A stretch of DNA of 64,000 bases. Origin: Rhizoctonia solani. Its lineage: Eukaryota > Basidiomycota > Agaricomycetes > Cantharellales > Ceratobasidiaceae. This document shows positions 36,172-47,685 of the stretch, in pieces. The first letter of the stretch is position 1; each line of letters opens with the position of its first letter. The translations under genes were made by a program, and so were the position numbers. The notes beneath the pieces are model-generated. The model worked only from the letters and a program-made list of their open reading frames with translations, searched no databases and was not told the origin of the DNA. The DNA lies in NCBI RefSeq assembly GCF_016906535.1, contig NC_057371.1, positions 1,488,001 through 1,552,000 of the forward strand, given 5' to 3'.

Positions 36172-38095
36172 ATGGACGCGCCAACAGCTGCCGAAGATCA
36201 GCCCCCCAGCACTCCAGAACTCAAGCGAACATATCTCTCGCTGCTTTCGAACAATGCGATCATTGACCTCGTACTTTCTCTCGATGCTGGGGCCACGAGC
36301 AGCTTATTTCCAGCGGACTTGGCAGGCGAGGTCCGACGCATGCAATCCAACTCTACTGCCGATGATGTCGATGGTGAAGGCTCGCCAGATCCCCAGCCTG
36401 CACCGCCACCTCCCAGAGCACCGTCTGCTCCGCTTGCAGGAGGTCCTCGCACACGTGCTGGGGCCGCACGGGCCTATGCTGCAGCACTGGCCTCCAAAGA
36501 CAGTAGTGCGTCTACTCGGCCTTCTCCCGCCCCAGGAGGCGTCTCCTTTCCCCAGACACCAGAGCCTCAACAGCCCCAACACTCTCCGCCGCCCTTTGCA
36601 CCGATTCCTCAGCCGTACCCTTCTCTGGTAGTCCACTTGCCTGGAGGATCTCCCCCTATACCATCTCCTGCGACTCCGACAAATCCTACCTCTGCATCCG
36701 CTAACCCGCTGTGGCCACCAAACTCTCCTACCTCAGAGTCTGCTACTGGCTCAGCCCCCGGAATCGGCCCCGTGAGAAACACTCCAGCCAAGAAAACTAG
36801 AACAGGGGTCATCGGTGGATACAATCCAATCACCTCTATTGGACCTTCATGTGTGTCTGCCCCGTTCATGGTAATTCAACGCTGATAGTTTGCTCTGCTT
36901 AGCCGAAGGCCTCCCTAGCTATGAGGAAATGATAGTCCTTGCACTTATGGAGGGTCAAGACAATGAAGGAATTGCGCCAAAAGATGTATTTGCTTGGATG
37001 TCTGCGTAAGTAGTATCTATTTTCTTTCTCTCGAATTTGTCCTTGACTTTTGTCTAGCCGGTGGCCACTCAACGCCAATTTTCGGCCGTCAGCATCGCAA
37101 GCACTTCAAAAGGCGTACAAGCGTGGTCGCCTCGAAAAAGTAGGCACCAAGTACAAGCTCAATCCCAATTGGCATGGGGGTGCTGTAGGTTCTTTCACTA
37201 CTGGTGTGTGAACAAAGCCAACATGTAAACAGACAACGAACCGAACGACTCGTCGTCCCCAATCGATGGCCGAGGTACCTGGAAATTACGCGTGGGCACC
37301 ACCGCCGGTTCCGCCCGTTGTATCTGTCCCTCCCGATCCCAGAGCGCGGCATACAGCTGGCCCCAATCCTCCTAGCTCACCTACTTCCCAGCAAACCCAG
37401 GCCGAATTTGACGCCCAGGCGCAAGTTGCTAGTCTACTAAAGGCACTACAGGAGGCAGGACCTGGACCTGGACCATCTGACCCCAATCCAAGTGGAGCTG
37501 AACAGAACCAGCCCCCAAATGAGGAAGGAAGTATACAAGCCCATTTGCCTCGTATGTCAATTCCTGGTGCACCAGATGGCGCCGCGCTCGCGCAACCGCC
37601 GCCGCCAGAAGTAGTGATGCTGGGCCCGCGACTGAATCTCCATCCGCACCTGGTCCTTCCCAGTCGCCTGTGCAAATGCATCAACTCTCAGTTACCATGC
37701 CCTCCCTCCCAGCACCACCCCAACCCGAAGCACCTACTCCACCCATTCAAACTGGTATGTCACCACCTGCACAAGCACCAAAGAGTGTACCCCCGTTACA
37801 AAATCCGATGTCGCCCCCTATCCAAAATGGTGTAATCCAGATTCAAAACGGTATCTCATCTCAACCCACAACCACCGCCTCTTCTGCACAACCATCGCAA
37901 CAACAGGTCCAAGTGCATCATCAACCTCATATCCCACCTCAAACCCCTGTGCTCCCCCAACCTCCTCATCCCATGCCCCCTGGAGTTCCGATACCTTATA
38001 CTCCATTCCATGCTCCGCCATCAGCATTGCAAGCTAGCCTCGTCACACTGGCGTCCCAGCTGGCGAACATGTCAAAAACCAATCAGGGAGCGTGA
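36172..38095 (+). CDS. Proline-rich nuclear protein with H15-like winged helix
   Basis: The name follows its one recognisable module. The start at 36172 gives MDAPTAAEDQPPS, then a long Pro/Ser/Ala-rich region. The exons near 36910-37200 encode PSYEEMIVLALMEGQDNEGIAPKDVFAWM and RPSASQALQKAYKRGRLEKVGTKYKLNPNW, which read as a linker-histone (H15) type winged helix, a DNA- or nucleosome-binding fold. The remainder is again rich in Pro, Gln and Ser (PPIQNGVIQIQNGISSQP), ending NMSKTNQGA. Introns lie near 36870-36910, 37006-37058 and 37187-37230. A frame jump near 37630 fits one missing base. A histone H1 role is unlikely because Lys content is low; a chromatin or transcription cofactor role is inferred. 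Confidence 0.65.
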
Positions 38096-38281
38096 ATGCC
38101 AATAATAATAAAAAAGGCCGGGGCATGACCCAAAATTTGATTCGATAGCCCAACTTCAGACTTGAACATGTGCGCTCGGGCACTAAATGTATTCTTTAAA
38201 ACTCTTTATATGTAAATTCGTGACTTATGAACCTAAAGTGGCTGGGATCAAAGATCGACCCGCGTTGTGTTTTCCTCTGAT

Positions 38282-38287
38282 CACGTG
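38282..38287. promoter_or_regulatory. E-box in ATCACGTGAC, TAF10 promoter
   Basis: CACGTG lies 29 bases before the TAF10 ATG, in a 220-base gap. The flanks again fit RTCACGTGA. Such closeness suggests a core-promoter position. Confidence 0.45.
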
Positions 38288-38315
38288 ACAAAAGGTTAGC
38301 GTCTCTTTATCCACC

Positions 38316-39112
38316 ATGTCATACGCACCTACCGGTTCTGGCGACGCGTCCCAGCAGTCTGCGTCCACTTCGGCTCCGTCTTATATAACTCCATATCCTC
38401 AAATATACCAGCCTATTGCTGGCACTGCATCTGCTACAGCGGCGCAATCTATTGCACACGAGCCTGGAACGAGCACCCGCCGTGCTGACGAGCTTGCGAG
38501 GAAGGACCGAACGCTTGCGGAATTTATGTTGATGCTTGACGAATACGATCCTCTTGTAAGTACTGACTCTCGTAAATACAGTAGGAATGCGTGGTGGATT
38601 GTACATAGGGCCACGGAACAATTTACTAACCTGATGTGGCGGTTTAATAGATCCCAAATGAAGTAACTGACTATTATCTGCAACGGGCTGGGTTTGAATG
38701 CGAAGATGTTAGACTGTACGTGGGCGATTATCTCATATTTATTTAATTGGGATCTGGAAGCTCTCGTTCGCCTTTACTTTATGCAACTCACTTATCACTC
38801 TTCTTTTCAGAAAGCGCCTGCTCTCTCTAGCGGCTCAGAAGTTTGTCTCGGACATTGCGCAGACGCTTACCAACATGCGCGGATCCGTACAAATGCCCAG
38901 CCAGCTGCGCGCGCAAGGACTGACAAGGCCGGTACAACCGCGGTAACGACAGCACTTGCAAGGGTGAGCTAAATCACTTGTTGAGTATCACAGTAGTATG
39001 AGCCGGGCTCCTTATAAACAGGACAAACTCGTACTGTCCTTACCATGGATGATCTTTCGGCGCACTTGCCGAATACGGAATTAACGCTCGCAAACCAGAA
39101 TTTTATCTCTAG
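38316..39112 (+). CDS. TAF10: TAF10, TFIID and SAGA subunit
   Basis: TAF10 is a histone-fold subunit shared by TFIID and SAGA. After a Ser/Thr-rich N-terminus (MSYAPTGSGDASQQS) the conserved core begins: RTLAEFMLMLDEYDPL, IPNEVTDYYLQRAGFECEDVRL and KRLLSLAAQKFVSDIAQ, all diagnostic. It ends RTRTVLTMDDLSAHLAEYG and a terminal KPEFYL. Introns fall near 38555-38650, 38717-38811 and 38950-39022. The last exon needs one extra base near 39068 to read HLAEYGINARKPEFYL and reach the stop at 39110-39112; as written it runs on in another frame. The gene converges on PAT1, with a 230-base gap. Confidence 0.88.
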
Positions 39113-39342
39113 ATGTCCTATTGTATCTATGTTCGATTGTACTTGTAGTTCTAGATGCCATTCCGCAGCGCTTCCCGCAGTGCAATGTTTAGTGTTGATC
39201 CATTCACTGTGGCACCAGTGTGTCTATTAATAGCAAGGTACAAGTTTCATCCACATCCACACCCGTATACAGGCAACCTTGGTGAGATCACCTTCATGGG
39301 ACCACATCCTACATCAATATCATCGAAGCAGTGCCACACTCA

Positions 39343-42300
39343 TTAGAGCGTAATCTGTGAACTATCTAATCCCAAGGCGTGCAGGAACAAGTTCACGTTG
39401 GTAAGCTTCAACGCTCTGATCGCTCGTCCGCAACCCAACCCTTCGTGGCTCCTGCCACATTTTCGAGTACTTTATCTCGTAGTTCAGCAACCAATTGCTG
39501 CTGCTGCTGCATGTCTGCATTCACAGCTAGTGCTGCACAGAATTGCCAAACGGGCTCATCCGCCACATCGGGTCCCTCGGGTAAGTAAAGGGCACCCCCA
39601 AATGTCTGAGCGGCAGCATGTCTTGTCGATGGGAAAAGTGATACAAGATGCTGGGCAAGAGAACGGAAGAGTGTATCAAACACATTTTGCCTGGATTGGT
39701 CGTGATTCAATGGTGATTCAATGTGAATTTGGGGTTGGCTATCTTACCATGCTTGCAGTTCGTTACTGCTTGGGGCCTCGGTCTCGGTCTTGAGAATCCC
39801 TACTCGACTGAGCAGGATGGTTAGTACAGCAATACCCGGCTGTCATGTGTACTGTGAGCGGTCGTGTGACAATAACAAGAGAGTACCATCTACTGTACCT
39901 TGGTCCCGGCGAGTTGTACTAAATTGGAACCACTCTCGATCAACAACCCCAAAAGGCCATGCACGAAGCGTAACCCCGCATTACCCAGAATTGGGACCAA
40001 GGGTGGCAGAACGCTGGTCATGAACAGATCGGTTTGCAAGTGATTCTGCTCTGCCTCGCGCACTACATCAAGTTGAGAGAAGACAGCAATTAAAAGTGTG
40101 TACATCGTGAGCACCCGATTCGAGTCGAATAATCGGGTGAGTCGTGGAATAAGGCGTTTGCCCTTGGACGGAGTTAAAAGCGAAGCAAAAGGATGCGGGT
40201 TGCTATAATCGAATATTCAATGCTTGTAGGACACGGTGCCAAGGAAAACGTACCTGGTCTCAAGGGGTGTGAGGATCGGTAAGAACGCCCATAGTGCTTC
40301 AATCTCAGTTTCGTATGCCTCTCGCCTAAAACCCACCATTCCGTATAAGGACGTTGGTTTATCGGATAAATGCGGTAACACACCATTTTTCCTGGGCTGG
40401 GGGATCTTCAGGAGAGGGTGCTGCCCTTTGGAATTGCTCGATTTTGATAACGCGGTCATAGATCGCCTCTAGTGTGAGCAGAGCTTCGCGCCTGGTCAGT
40501 GGGTCCCGCTTCACGATCCCGGCTCCTGCGCCCGGCTGATTACCCAGTGCCTCACGCCCTAATTGAGCTGCTTGTTTTGCTGTTGCGGCATCTTCCTTCG
40601 ATATATGATCGTGCTCTACTTGCAGGAGCTGGCGAGGAGCAGCTTTGTAGCTCCGACCAGAAACTTTACCCAGTGCGCCCTGTAAATGGCTCGCGCCTAA
40701 TCCGTTTAGAATGAATAGAGTTTAGTTGGTCCGGAGTCTCAACATACTCTGGGCGCCTTTCTCCAGCTCGCGTGCCTTCGCATTGTTCACAATTCGTTCG
40801 ACTTGAGTGGCCATTTTTGCCAGTGCATTCTCTCGTCTTCGTCCTCGGGTATGGGAGGCAGCGGCGGCAATACCAGAGGATCCAAGCGAATTGGCGTAGA
40901 AATCTTCAGAAGGATCTAGAGTGACTAGTTGCGAGACCTGGATCCGAGTAATGAAGTCCTTGTCCGATTGACTCATCAGATCGTTATACTTGGACTAGTG
41001 TTTTGGATTAGGACCGGGACTGCCTGAATGAATTACGATCAACTAACCATCTGCGCGATCTTAATCGCCTTGATACGCCTCTTTTCCTCCATTCGCTCCG
41101 TCTCCATGATTTTTCTCATGGCTTCACCCATAACAGCTTCGCGTTGTTCGGGAGGCAGCATCATCATATCTGGGTGCGAATCGATGCCATGCATTCCCAT
41201 CAATATCTGCTGCTGTTGCTGCTGTTTTGTGTTTAGACTAGGCGTCCGTTGGTGTTGAAGCTGCTCAAACCCTCCCATCCCCATCATTCCGCCAGGTCCG
41301 ATCCCCATATTTGGGTGAGGGCCTTGATTCACACCCATCATGCCACCTTGATTCAAACCTACACCTACTTGGTTGATACCCATCGCACCCATACGAAAGC
41401 CCATTCCACCGCCTAGCTGCATTGCCTGCATCTCACGCTCAAGCCCTTCAAGAGCGGCGATCTGGGATTGGGTCCGCACATGCTGCTGTGCCAACGATTG
41501 AGCGCGGTTGTGTGCAAAGGGCGAGGCTTGATGCATCGTGGGCGAATTTTGATGCACAGGAGGATTGCCCTGGTGGATTCCCGGGGCAAACTGATGCATT
41601 CCCAGTGAGCCTTGGTGCATTGCAGACGCATTCTGGTGCAACGGGGATGGACCTTGGTGTGTAGGTATTCCTGGCGACCCCTGATGCATGGCTGGCGCAG
41701 CGTGATGAACTGCAGGGGATGCATTCTGTATTGCGGGAGACGACCCGATCCCACGGACTCTGGCAAGTTGTTCTGCTTCGATCTCTTGTAGGGTACGGAT
41801 GCGTGGCTGAGACGACTGCTGAGTACTCTGTGGTTGGACCTGAGACGAAGAATTGAAAGGAGAGAATGGGCTGCTCCCATCGTTGGCTTCTACCTAAGTA
41901 GTAAGACCAATATTTACATAGTACAAGATGCACGCTTACGAGAAGGTTTGTTCCAAGTGTCGCTACCTACACGGCCCAGGACTGATGCTACGGATCTGTC
42001 GTTCCATATAACATCCAGTGACGACTGGCTCGGGCGAGCTGTCAATCAAACTCATTTAAGCCATACATGGATGGGCTGCGCAGATGAGAGGCATACAAGT
42101 AAGGTCATTATTGACATTGGTTGCTGTTGGCTGTTGGTTCGTAATTTTAGCTGAAGGAATAGTTTCTGATGGCTTCTGTGTGGCTCCTTTTGTTCCGGAG
42201 AAATCAAAATCCTTGCCTGGAGAAAGGTTCATTATACGAAGAGAGAACTGGTCTTGATATGGGATCTTACCTACATCCTCTGAGGATATGCCAAACGTTT

Positions 42301-42513
42301 CATCATTGAGTTCGTCGAGTGTGTCATCTAAGGCAGCCCCAAACTTTTCATATCTTTCGGATCCCCAGTCATACACTGCAATAGGCTATGTTTATCGTGG
42401 CACATAGGTCAAACATCGTTTAGGCAGTCACCAGAGACACGTACCTCTTCACCATGACCTCCATTTTTAGAGTCAAGTCTATCAAGAGTCGTGTCGAACC
42501 CAAAGAACGACAT
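39343..42513 (-). CDS. PAT1: PAT1, mRNA decapping activator
   Basis: Pat1 bridges Lsm1-7, Dcp2 and Dhh1 on deadenylated mRNA and scaffolds P-bodies. The minus-strand start at 42513 gives MSFFGFDTTLDRLD, then GGHGEEPIAVYDWGSERY, LNDETFG and GKDFDFSG, the conserved N-terminal motif set. A long low-complexity region (about 41500-41700) repeats HQG/HQN units, and a QQQQQQ run lies near 41215. The conserved C-terminal half has SDKDFITRIQVSQLVT, DFYANSLG and RREALLTLEAIYDRVIKIEQ. It ends VNLFLHALGLDSSQITL at a stop 39343-39345. One frame jump near 39405 (one missing T) separates the last segment. Introns occur throughout. About 900 residues. Confidence 0.88.
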
Positions 42514-42885
42514 GGCGTTGATCAAACAAACGTGCTTGCTTCACTATCTTATCCAAAATTATCCAGTACCAATTTCGTGGATATGGTGAGAGGCGGGCCC
42601 GAGGTCTTGCGATTCGGCATGTGCTCCGTTATGTTATCGGATCACGTGATGAGCGTTTTAAATAGCACTCTAAAGTTAAGCTATGGTCACTGCAGCTGTG
42701 CCTATGTTCCATATGCTCACTGCCGATACGCGTGATGTTTTGTGCTTCTTGAGGGTTATCATGGGGCGCCGCCTTCGATATCGGCAAGCCATGAAGCCTT
42801 AAATTTCTTCAACACCGGCTTCATCCACGTTAGCCCCCTCCTGTGGTATCCAACAGCCTTCAAACCATCAAGCACTGGGTTCAAG
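42514..42885. promoter_or_regulatory. Divergent promoter PAT1 / acid phosphatase
   Basis: 372 bases between divergent genes. It contains the perfect 10-base palindrome ATCACGTGAT at 42641-42650, with the E-box CACGTG at 42643-42648, about 240 bases before the phosphatase ATG. CACGTG is also the core of the Pho4 site that controls yeast acid phosphatase genes. Confidence 0.45.
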
Positions 42886-44743
42886 ATGCGTTTGTATCAA
42901 AACTTGAGCGCATTTATGATCATTCTGGGACCAAGTTTTTCAATTGCGAGTGTAACCCCGTCTTGGGTCGTGGAGCATCTCGGGAACCTATCTCCTTACA
43001 AGAAAGCACCCCTACAGTCTGGAATACAGGAGACTCTTCCTTCAGATTGCAACGTCAATCAAGTGTTTTATGTAGGCAATACTAATGCATACTATGCTCA
43101 CCTAATTAAACGCTCCTAGATTGGCCGGCACGGGTCTCGATATCCACTTGCTTCAGAGCTAGTTTTTATCCAAGGTCTCTCTTCTAAACTCGCAAAGGCA
43201 TCGGCTTCCATTCATTCTGCCCACCTTCCTTCCGAACTCGAGTTCCTTAAATCTGGCTATAACACGACTCTGGGACATGATGACCTCACTCCACCCGGAA
43301 GACTACAGCTCTTTGAACATGGCGTTAAGTATGTTTGCACCAGAAACCTCATTATGCATCTAACCGGACTACGCTTTCCCCTCCAAGCTTCAAATTAAAG
43401 TATCCGCAGCTTCTCATTGATGAACTTCTTGTTGGGGGGCAAGATAGAGTACGTGAAGACTAGGATTCATCAGCAAAATAGTATTTGACTAAAAGAGCGT
43501 TGCTAGGTTGAAGAGTCCGCACAGTGGTTCCGTGAAGGATACTTTGGACGCAAATGGGCTAATACATCTACATTCACAATCATCCCAGAGGATAGTAAAA
43601 CTATTAGGTAGGTATGGCATCCCCAAATGAAACATTCATCTCACCACTTTTTGTCAGTTTCATCACCCCCTCATTTACCTGTCCAAAAGTATGCAACCAA
43701 CCTCCCTTTGAGAGTTATAGACTGATCGCGTAGGACACAGTGGCAATATGCATATGGTAACAATGTGAGTTGGTCTAGATAAAATCGTAATCTCATAGCA
43801 TGATCGAATTGCTCTCACAGCTGACCGTTGAATGGGGAACTCATTACCTCCCACCGATCACCAAACGCCTCAACAAGCTAGTCTCCGGCGTTAACCTGAC
43901 TGATGCCGACACACATGGTGCACTTTATGCTTGTGCCTATGATACCGCGGCGTATGGTATTGAAAAATCCCCGTGGTGTGGAGTTTTTAGTCAATCAGAG
44001 CTATTGGATTTTGAGTCAGTTCATCCCGCTCAGTTCAGCGTACTCATACCTAATCTTCGACTCTTCCTAGATATGAACTTGACTTATTGATGGTCGGAGC
44101 GTTCGGATATGGCCTTCCTGATGGAATGGGAGCACTACTTGGCTCAACCATTGTTAACAAGATTATCCAAACGTTAGTGTGTTTAGCAAGTATGGTTAGC
44201 CCTAATGGGTGCTCACGCAGCACCCATAGATTCACTAAGTCGTCAAGCTCGCTCGTTTCTTTCGGACACGATACCACCATTGATTTTGCGTTGACAGCAT
44301 TGGGACTTGCTAAGTACTATTGAGATCCTCAACTTCGCTGTTCTATGTTGACAATAGATACGTCTGATAGGGACACACCTCCCCTGTCTCCCAATGTTTC
44401 TTCGCCAAAATCTAACCGCAAATGGCGCACAACAAACCAGGTCCCGTTTGGTGCCCAGATGATCTTCGAGAAATTCACTTGCACTTCCAGGTATTTATTT
44501 TATGATTATGCTCAACTCAAATCTATCTGGTTGCTGAATATCATGCACAGCGCTAAAGGGCCTCAAATTCGGCTCATCCTAAATGATTCGCCCCTCCTTA
44601 TGTCCTCATGTGCCAAAACAAGTCTCGACAAAAAACTCGGAGCCTGTTCTTTAGATGCATTCGTATCAGCTAACGCAGCGAGTACCGGCATTAATTGGGG
44701 GGATAGCAAATGGAACACTACTTGTGGAAATCCGGAGATATAA
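42886..44743 (+). CDS. Secreted histidine acid phosphatase (phytase/MINPP-like)
   Basis: This extracellular phosphomonoesterase probably acts on inositol phosphates or other organic phosphates. The ATG at 42886 gives MRLYQNLSAFMIILGPSFS, a plausible signal peptide, then SWVVEHLGNLSPYKKAP. The catalytic RHGSRYP motif is at 43126-43146 (nucleophile His), and the second-site SFGHDTTI is near 44256-44280, with the proton-donor HD. Between lie THGALYACAYD and VGAFGYGLPDGMGALLG. The C-terminus has QVPFGAQMIFEKFTC and NDSPLLMSSC. About seven introns of 50-60 bases. One base is missing just before the RHG motif (LARHG reads out of frame as written). The stop is at 44741-44743. Both catalytic motifs are present, so it should be active. 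Confidence 0.83.
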
Positions 44744-46233
44744 TATATGGGTGAACCCTTTGTATACTTCTCCAATTGACCCAATTATATGTTATTCCTG
44801 AAGCTGTGGCTAACACTTGTGAACTCTGCGAGCTTCGAAAATCACGAGAGCGCTCCGGGACTCACTATTGTCGGTGAGTACCCCAGAGCGTTCGGTATGA
44901 CGCTCGAAGTGCTTGTCGAGCAATCCGGGTTCGTCGGACCCCAACGAGGTTCCTAAAACCGGAGCACTTCAGAGCGCTCTAGGGTTTTTTTGTGTCCCTC
45001 GTAGAGAAACGGGCTATTATGTACCCGGCATACACACACAGGCGGCTAAAGTATTATACCGGAAATGGGCATTCAGTCCCACTAATAGGCCCTCGACGCA
45101 ATCGACACGATTATTGAGCAGATAAACACCATTGTGAGAGAGGAATCGGGCTACTGCTATCCTTCCGTTCGAACAACGCTCTTCTCGATAGGTGTATTGT
45201 CTGCCTTCTTCCAGCTGATTCGAGTCTCCGGATTTTTTAATCATTAAGATCGCAATTGGCTCGGTCAGAAATGGACGTGCGAGCTTGGAGAAATGGAATG
45301 TGTCCGACCACTCACTGCGCATCATCTGGATTCTTGTCGCGGCAACACATAAAACGAGTTCAAGAGAGCACAAAATCATTTCGATCGTACTACTTATCCC
45401 GCTGGGATGCTATATTTTCAAGCCTAGTGTCAAGCTCTCGGTTCTTGACTGAGCTGAGCACTGTGTCGCGCATGTCTAATAGTGTTCTACTATGTGGATG
45501 ATGTGTGATGAGGACGAATGTTGTAAATTTATACTCCCGAATTAAAACACCCCACCCTAGCCCATTCGGGCGACTTCATTGTAATATTGAGTGTACATAA
45601 CAATCACTTTGCTGGCAACTCGATCATTCAAAATAAGAGTATAGGTTTCTGGAAAAGTCATCGAAGAAATAGTTGGCCCTTAAATGCAGGAATCTTGTGC
45701 GTGTCGCCTAAAATTGCGCATAGGTGGTATCCTGGTGGTTGTAATAAATATTTAAATACAAACTTAACGAGCACTCCCCTCTCCCACAGCAAGGTACTTT
45801 GGTGGAATCTGGATCATTGTGTACACTGATTCTGATCTAAGATCTAAACAATAATCTCGTCAACCTGAAAGATGCTTACTTCAGGGGAAATCCCCTCTGG
45901 GCGACAAGGCTCGAGATGATTGGGCGCCCAAACACTCACCTACCAGGAGCATCGCTTGTACAAGTACCAGATTCGGAATCTAGAGGTATACAAGTACCTC
46001 CCTATCAACCACTCTACGCTCTTATTCATCTTGTCAGAAATGTTGTACACCACTCGGGTGCTATTACTGAGTATTGTATTCGGCACATTAATACGGGTTT
46101 AACAGTAACGACACATATGCCCTACTATCCAGTGATTTGGCGGGGGATCGGAAGGTTTGACACACAAAATGTACAGGGATGTATCTTCTAGTATTATCCA
46201 TGTAAAGTTCAATCCTCGGATACTATAGGAGGC
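44744..46233. other. Intergenic region with a foldback segment
   Basis: About 1.5 kb with no supported gene. The + strand frame 45916-46191 (91 codons) has no recognisable features. A segment at about 44846-44990 carries several inverted repeats built on AGAGCGCTC and is described in the findings. Confidence 0.45.
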
Positions 46234-47685
46234 CTAGCGATGCTGTGATTTGCTAGAATGAATCGAGCCTGAACCAGAAGAACCAGGTGATTCTGTGTCC
46301 AATATGGTTTGAGTTGGGTTTGGTGAACAATATTCCCAAGGCAAGTTAAACTCCTCGTCTGAATCAGTGACAATCTCAATCATTGGGTCTCCGCACGAAT
46401 TCTCATCCTCTATAGGGAACTCGGATAGATCCTCATGGATCTCCAACTCATCGGTATCTGGTACTAGTGTCGATAGGTTTCCTTGCTTCTCCTATTTAGG
46501 GCATACCGTTAATACGAGCAGCCGTTGAGAATGGCGGAAGGCGATATTACTGATGGTTGAAGCCGCAACCAAATACAGCACATGTCCTGGTTGATGCTGT
46601 GAGCCAGCCCGTTGGTACTTTCTTCAGCTACTGCAACCGGGTCTTCGATAGAAGATCCAGTCGAATTTGAAAGTTCCGCTTGATTCTGCAGCCGTGACCG
46701 CACATTCTCGAGGAGCCTCTGTCCAAATGTTACGTTAGTAGTAGCCTCTATCGAGGTAAAGCGCGATAAGTACCAACTGGTGCGACTTAGCTTGTTGTTT
46801 TAGGCCATAATCCGCACTACGATCAAAGATACGCGAAAGAGAAGTCAGAATCGAATCAAGGTACTCTGTGTTTTTGCGTAGAGTCTTGGCGTGCCCCCCA
46901 AACCAAGATGGGTAGCAGCTAGTGCAGTTTAGTGAATATATGCAGAAGCAGAAAATGCCTCAGTACTGCACTTACAAAGTCAGATGGGCGGTCAACTGGG
47001 AGAGAAGATCGTCGAAACACAATTGGAGCGGAAGGGATGGATTCTGGAGTACCGAATGCAAATTGAAGGCTTTCGTAATTCAATTAGTGAATACATATTA
47101 GCGCATTTGTGCACTATACCATGTAGCCCTTGGGCGAATTCATGTATACGACCGGAAAGCGAAAGCGTAAGCTCCAAATCGTAGGCAACGTCGCGGTGCC
47201 ACGGAGGTTTCCGAACCGTGTTGAAGCATAATAAAGTCTACACGAAAGTAGCACATCAGCTATCAAAGGAGCGCACACTAACTATTAACCTACATCGGAG
47301 AACCTCATCGCCCTCGCCGCGCGAGTCTGCTTGGTGAAGACTTACTGCGCCTCTAGTAGACTTTGTATGCGCATAAACGCTCGTAGAAGCCGCGCTATGG
47401 GGACAAGCACCACCTCACGAAGAGTCGTCAAGATGGTAGGTATGAGAGAGAAGGTTTGAACGCGGGCAGACGGGACAATTGCGCCCTCGATAAGCAGGTG
47501 AGTTCGATGCCCAAGTCAGCACCGAGGCTCATAGCCCTGAGTAGACTTAGAGAAGGGCTTTGTAGCTCCACGGGCTGTTGCGATGCCCCATTGATGTCCA
47601 TTGTATGTTTCACGTGTAGGCTGGCTGATATGGAAGGACTAGGCGAACACGCGTACACGTCATGGTCAAACTGAATTGTGGGCAT
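46234..47685 (-). CDS. Unrecognised multi-exon protein
   Basis: I cannot name the family. Reading the minus strand from 47685 gives MPTIQFDHDVYACSPSPS and SLSLLRAMSLGADLGIELTC. After a one-base frame change near 47460 comes FSLIPTILTTLREVVLVPIARLLRAFMRIQSLLEAQ, a helical stretch. Later exons give PPWHRDVAYDLELTLSLSGRIHEFAQGLHG, EYLDSILTSLSRIFDRSADYG and ENVRSRLQNQAELSNSTGSS. The last is acidic (EIHEDLSEFPIEDENSCGDP) and ends SGSIHSSKSQHR. Splice-like boundaries between segments and amphipathic helices support a real, mostly helical protein of perhaps 350 residues. There is no signal peptide, no zinc motif and no catalytic motif that I can see. Exon limits are provisional. Confidence 0.4.

Noticed and set aside
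1080..44743. Pseudogenes (Vms1, glycosyltransferase, acid phosphatase)
   Set aside because: Frame breaks are single, of one sign and sit in otherwise conserved motifs with intact catalytic residues, which fits base under-calling better than decay.
45916..46191. 91-codon + strand open frame
   Set aside because: No recognisable motif and no splice partners; too short to support alone.
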